This document shows positions 60,792 to 64,000 of a stretch of DNA of 64,000 nucleotides, in pieces. Both the position numbers and the translations under genes were made by a program. The stretch is from Caballeronia calidae. Lineage in GTDB: Bacteria > Pseudomonadota > Gammaproteobacteria > Burkholderiales > Burkholderiaceae. Numbering within the stretch: the stretch's first letter is position 1; every line of letters starts with the position of its first letter. The stretch lies in contig NZ_FCOX02000039.1 of the NCBI RefSeq assembly GCF_900044055.2, positions 1-64,000 of the forward strand, written 5' to 3'. The notes beneath the pieces are model-generated. The model did not search any database. It was not told the DNA's origin and worked only from the letters and a program-made list of their open reading frames with translations.

Positions 60792-61076
60792 ATGAATCGC
60801 ATGCTTCGATGGGCCATGACGTTCGCGCTCGCGTGCGCCTGCATGTCGGGCGCCGCGGCATGGGCGCAGCAGAACGGCGCGCCGCCCGGCAATACGTCGT
60901 CGGGTGAAGGCGCGACCGGCAAATCGGCGGGTGTCGCCGGCGGCGCGGGCGCGGCGGGCCAGTCCGGCACCGACCCCGCGACGCTCAAGCGCACCGAGGA
61001 AGCGCGCGTGCAGAAGAAGAATGGGCAACCCGCATCGAATGCCGGCGCGGGCCAGCGCAAGGACTGGAAGGAGTGA
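60792..61076 (+). CDS. Small exported Gly/Ala-rich protein
   Basis: This 94-residue protein starts at ATG 60792 after GGAAGGA. The signal peptide MNRMLRWAMTFALACACMSG ends near AAAWA at residue 25. The mature part is low-complexity (GVAGGAGAAGQSGTD) with a basic C-terminus (ARVQKKNGQPASN). It is probably a periplasmic, disordered protein. Its stop overlaps the first codon of the ABC-transporter pseudogene. Confidence 0.55.
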   Translation: MNRMLRWAMTFALACACMSGAAAWAQQNGAPPGNTSSGEGATGKSAGVAGGAGAAGQSGTDPATLKRTEEARVQKKNGQPASNAGAGQRKDWKE

Positions 61077-61780
61077 CGGCTTCCGTTTCGTCGAAGGCGC
61101 AGCGCACGCTCGTGCGCCGCCGCATCGTCGCGGATCTGTGGAGCGCGGTATGGGCGTGGCGCTATCAGACCGCTGCGGCGATCGTGTTGATGATCGGCGC
61201 GCGGCTCGCGGTCGTTTCGGTACCGCTGCTGTTGAAGCGCGTCATCGACGAGTTCAGTCATCCGGCGGCGAGCGTCGTATTCCCGGTCTTTCTCGTGCTC
61301 GCCTACGTGCTGCTGCGCTATCTCGGCGACGTGCTGAACGACGCGCGCGACGTGGTGTTCAGCATCGTCACGCAGCGCACGGTGGCGTCGTTCACCGAGC
61401 GGACCTTCGCGCATCTTCATGCGCTCGGCGCGCGCTTTCATGCGCAGCGCGAAACCGGCGCCGTCGTGCGCGACGTGCAAAAGGGCGCGGACGGCATCGG
61501 CTTTCTGTCGTGCCGGTGATGATCGAGATCGGCACCGTCGTCGCCGTGATGGTGAGCGCCTACTCGATCGAGTTCATGGCGATCATCGCCGCGACCTTCG
61601 TGCTGTATTCGGTGTGGACCTTCATCTTCACGCGCTATCGCATGCGCTTCCAGCGCGCCGTCGGACAGCCGCCTCGTCGACAGCCTGCTCAACTACGGGA
61701 CCGTGAAGTTCTTCGCGAGCGAGCGCATCGAAACGAACTGGCTCACGAGCGACATCGTGACCGATGCGCAGGAGCTTCAC
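61073..61780 (+). pseudogene. Decayed ATM1-like ABC exporter (membrane domain only)
   Basis: From 61073 the frame encodes the start of a heavy-metal/ATM1-type ABC exporter (DLWSAVWAWRYQTAAAIVLM, SVPLLLKRVIDEFSHP, GAVVRDVQKGADGIGFL) and stops at 61519. The family sequence resumes in another frame as PVMIEIGTVVAVMVSAYSIE and RYRMRFQRAV to about 61665. It then shifts again to SRLVDSLLNYGTVKFFASER until about 61780, where it ends against an inverted alcohol dehydrogenase fragment. The ATPase domain is absent. At least two frame-disrupting deletions plus a truncation are visible. Confidence 0.8.
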
Positions 61781-62072
61781 GTGCGTCTGGCCCATGCGCC
61801 AGGTGAGGCTCTTGTTCATGGCGGCGCCGAACGGAATCTTGTCGATCAGCCCGCCATATACGCCCGGCACCGACGACTTCACCCATGAACTCGTGGCCCA
61901 TGACATCGCCGAATTTCATGCCGGGCATGAAGCCGTCGAAGAGATGCAGGTCCGAGCCGCATATCGCGCACGTCGAGACCTTGATGATCGCGTCGCGCGG
62001 ATGTTCGATCACCGGGTCCGGCACGGTTTCATGGCGAACGTCCTTCTTGCCTTGCCATACGAGCGCTTTCAT
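61778..62072 (-). pseudogene. Decayed zinc-dependent alcohol dehydrogenase
   Basis: From ATG 62072 on the minus strand the frame reads MKALVWQGKKDVRHETVPDP, CAICGSDLHLFDGFMPGMKF and GHEFMGEVV, the N-terminal 70 residues of an MDR alcohol dehydrogenase with its zinc ligands. At about 61880 it jumps to C-terminal family sequence in another frame, VPGVYGGLIDKIPFGAAMNK and SLTWRMGQTHV, and stops matching at about 61780. The NAD-binding middle is deleted and the last part lost. It converges on the ABC pseudogene at the hexamer CACGTG (61778-61783). Confidence 0.78.
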
Positions 62073-62102
62073 GACCTGCATCCCTGGAACGTAAGCGGTC
62101 AC

Positions 62103-62594
62103 GCGTAAAGCGATACGCGTACCTTTCGCATCCGTTCGGCATGTCGTCTTTTTGCCGCATCCCGACGATCCCCTTACTGCTTGCTGTCCGTCATAGCCTT
62201 CGAGTATCCGGTTTCATCAGTCCAATAAGCCAGTGCAAATCGATAACTCTTTTTGCAGAGATGTCCACAAGGCTTGAATAACGGGCAGCAGAAGTTATGA
62301 TGTACTAACGTATCCGTGGTCATCCACTTGTGACCGAACGACCGTAACGTCTGACCGCTTTGGTCCTTCTCTCGCGTGCCGCGTCAGAGCGCGGCGCGGT
62401 CGTTGATTGTCGTGTTCGGTAAGCGTCGCGCGGGAGCCATCGCGTAATACGCGCATCGGCCAATCGGGCGCTTCCTTTATTTCCTGCATCGAAAGCGTGC
62501 TGTCTTCGTGACCGCGTGTCTTGCATTGGCCGGGCATTTCTCTGTCGGCAATGAACTGAGCGGTCGATAGCGAATTCAATCTTCCGATGACGCC
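62103..62594. other. Intergenic region before the glycosidase gene
   Basis: These 492 bp are lower in G/C than the neighbours around 62200-62330. A minus-strand frame of 64 codons (62295-62489, starting MQEIKEAPDWPMRVLRDGSR) looks weakly protein-like but lacks a clear ribosome-binding site and known relatives, so it is not called as a gene. The promoter of the downstream lipoprotein gene should lie here. Confidence 0.35.
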
Positions 62595-63833
62595 ATGACT
62601 GAAATCATTTCGATTCATGCACTCGCCCGAAACTTCACGCTTCGCCATTTCACATCGGCGAAATGGACTTCGATGTTGCCGGCGCTCGCGGCTACCGTCG
62701 TGCTCGCGGCATGCGGTGGCGGTGGTGGCGGCGACGCGGGCATGAGCATCACGGGTAGTTCGCAGACGAGCTCCGCAAGTCCATCGAGTCCTTCGGGATC
62801 GGCGACTTCCGCGTCGCCGGGCGAGAGCGCTTCGGCGCCTCAGGCTGCATCGAGCCCCGCGCCGGCCAGCGGAACGACCGCCACGAGCGCCGAAATGCCG
62901 GTGATCGCGCCATCGGGCAGTTTCTTCTATGGCATGAACGGTCATGTCACCTGGGTCGGCCCGTATACGGTTTCGAGCCCGCAACAGCAACTCGCGCAAC
63001 TGAAGGATCTCGACGTCAAGCTGTATCGCAACGATGTGGGCAGCGTGGCGGATGCGGTGAAGCTCAAGGAAATCGCGCAGATGATGGCCCGGTCCGGCGT
63101 GACGGTTTATCCGGTGATCCTGCAGCAACTCAACTTCGCCGATGAGAACGCGGCCTATCAGGCCAGTTACACGCTCGCCCAGCAGATCGTGAACGTGCAG
63201 CGCTATGCGTGGTACGAAGTCACCAACGAGCTTGCGCCGTCATGTCTGGTCGGATGGGTGGACGGCGTGCGCAGCACCGACTACAGGAACGACTGCTTCC
63301 AGATCGCGCGTGGCGTCATTCGCGGGCTGATCGCGGGCATCAAGTCGGTCGATTCCCAGGGCAAGATCATCATCGGCGGCAATACGTGGATGCACTACGG
63401 TTTCGATGTGATGCTCGCGAACGGCACGCAGCCGGACGGCACGAGCGGTCATCCGGTCGTCACGTGGGACATCACCGCGTGGCACTGGTACTCGGAGCAG
63501 GGCGATATCCGCAACGCGTGCGGGGGAACGGGCTGCTACAACGTGATCGGCACGCTCCAGTCCTTCGGCAAGCCGATATGGATCAACGAAGTGGGCATGC
63601 GTCCGTACTTCCCCGGCACGCCCGATCAGGCCGCGACTTACATGGCGAACAACATGATGGGCGCGCTGCTCGCGATCGCGCCGCAATACAACATCCAGTC
63701 GCTTCAGGTCTACGAGCTCTACGACGATCCGCCCACCGGACAAGGTCCTTACGGCATCATGCTCAACGACGGCCAGACGAAGAAGCCGGTCTACACGGCG
63801 GTCAGGAACTTCGTCGCGACGAATCCGCGCTAA
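62595..63833 (+). CDS. Lipoprotein glycoside hydrolase-like protein (clan GH-A fold)
   Basis: This 412-residue protein has a signal with lipobox LAAC (about residues 37-40), then a Gly run and a Ser/Pro/Ala-rich linker (to about residue 100). The catalytic domain shows YEVTNELAPSC (candidate acid/base Glu after Asn) and PIWINEVGMRP (candidate nucleophile Glu), the clan GH-A arrangement, with WDITAWHWYSEQ between. The N-region is long for a lipoprotein signal, so the start at ATG 62595 is uncertain. It is probably membrane-anchored and acts on an extracellular or envelope polysaccharide. Confidence 0.75.
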   Translation: MTEIISIHALARNFTLRHFTSAKWTSMLPALAATVVLAACGGGGGGDAGMSITGSSQTSSASPSSPSGSATSASPGESASAPQAASSPAPASGTTATSAEMPVIAPSGSFFYGMNGHVTWVGPYTVSSPQQQLAQLKDLDVKLYRNDVGSVADAVKLKEIAQMMARSGVTVYPVILQQLNFADENAAYQASYTLAQQIVNVQRYAWYEVTNELAPSCLVGWVDGVRSTDYRNDCFQIARGVIRGLIAGIKSVDSQGKIIIGGNTWMHYGFDVMLANGTQPDGTSGHPVVTWDITAWHWYSEQGDIRNACGGTGCYNVIGTLQSFGKPIWINEVGMRPYFPGTPDQAATYMANNMMGALLAIAPQYNIQSLQVYELYDDPPTGQGPYGIMLNDGQTKKPVYTAVRNFVATNPR

Positions 63834-64000
63834 GGCCGTTCGCCGATGAAGCCAGGCAGGCCCGCAGCCGCATCGCTGCGGGCCAGATCGAGCGCGCGTT
63901 CGATCAATGCGTCGAACTGGGCGTCGTCGTTCGGGCGGGCGAAGTTCGCGCGAAAGAAGTCCGCCCAGCGGAAATCGGCGAGCGGGACATCGGTTTTCTC
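63830..64000 (-). CDS. C-terminal fragment of an unidentified protein (cut by window edge)
   Basis: The last 56 codons of a minus-strand gene read VPLADFRWADFFRANFARPN, DDAQFDALIERALDLARSDA and GLPGFIGERP, ending with TAG at 63830-63832. Codon use is typical of the chromosome. It overlaps the stop of the convergent glycosidase gene by 4 bp. The family cannot be determined from this part. Confidence 0.6.
   Translation of the reverse strand, partial: EKTDVPLADFRWADFFRANFARPNDDAQFDALIERALDLARSDAAAGLPGFIGERP

Noticed and set aside
62295..62489. 64-codon minus-strand frame starting MQEIKEAPDW
   Set aside because: Beginning looks protein-like but the rest is Arg-rich, there is no clear ribosome-binding site and no family was recognised; mentioned only under the intergenic entry.
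1..64000. CRISPR arrays, tRNA/rRNA genes, complete IS elements, prophage
   Set aside because: No regularly spaced repeats, tRNA-like cloverleaf, transposase frame or phage structural gene was recognised on reading; a tRNAscan and ISfinder run would be needed to be certain.

Overview
The window is GC-rich DNA from a betaproteobacterium of the Burkholderiaceae, most likely Caballeronia or Paraburkholderia. The basis is gene content: a sigma-54-controlled methylcitrate locus (prpBC divergent from prpR), an Xsc/Pta sulfonate module with IclR regulators, MocR regulators, and type VI secretion fragments of the Burkholderia kind. The genus is an inference; no rRNA or tRNA gene was seen.

Layout. 1-4.2 kb: the end of prpC, prpB, a sigma-54 promoter with two upstream activator dyads, prpR, and a CysK-like gene. 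4.3-9.8 kb: a secreted TIGR03118-type protein, a cupredoxin-like protein, a VOC protein followed by the severed tail of a second VOC gene, and a two-gene Tat/GMC dehydrogenase. 9.8-17 kb: a ribbon-helix-helix protein, a GH63-like glucosidase, a DUF4239 membrane protein, an outer-membrane protein, and an SrpA-type catalase with cytochrome b561.

17-39.6 kb is the centrepiece, a C2-sulfonate island. A MocR regulator (possibly TauR-like), an MHS transporter and a GMC dehydrogenase (isethionate arm, IseU/IseJ-like) lead to xsc-pta-iclR, two more iclR genes, a CobS/CobT-like MoxR-VWA pair, a taurine arm (TauY- and TauX-like proteins plus an amino-acid permease) and a sulfoacetate arm (sauR divergent from sauS-sauT-sauU). 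All three arms would yield sulfoacetaldehyde (sulfoacetate by way of sulfoacetyl-CoA). Xsc converts it to acetyl phosphate and sulfite, and Pta makes acetyl-CoA. No sulfite oxidase or sulfite exporter was recognised here. Dyads of the form CGGAAC-N5-GTTCCG lie before xsc, around the middle iclR genes and before the CobS/CobT pair, which suggests shared IclR control.

39.7-40.5 kb holds remnants of a type VI secretion locus: a gutted clpV/tssH, the 3' end of hcp, and an inverted 3' end of tssC abutting hcp at a 14-bp palindrome. 40.7-51.3 kb carries an FAD monooxygenase, a methyltransferase, an SDR, a LysE exporter, a SAM-cyclase-ATPase-TPR protein, a catalase-like protein, small Burkholderiaceae orphans and a degenerate serine recombinase with an HTH tail. 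51.6-57.1 kb encodes a CheB-CheR-PAS-histidine kinase-receiver protein split by a frameshift, then a second CheB and a small coiled-coil protein. 57-64 kb has an SDR and a zinc alcohol/formaldehyde dehydrogenase, several small proteins (one paralogous to a gene at 48 kb), two convergent pseudogenes (an ATM1-like ABC exporter and a zinc alcohol dehydrogenase), a lipoprotein glycosidase, and the end of an unidentified gene.
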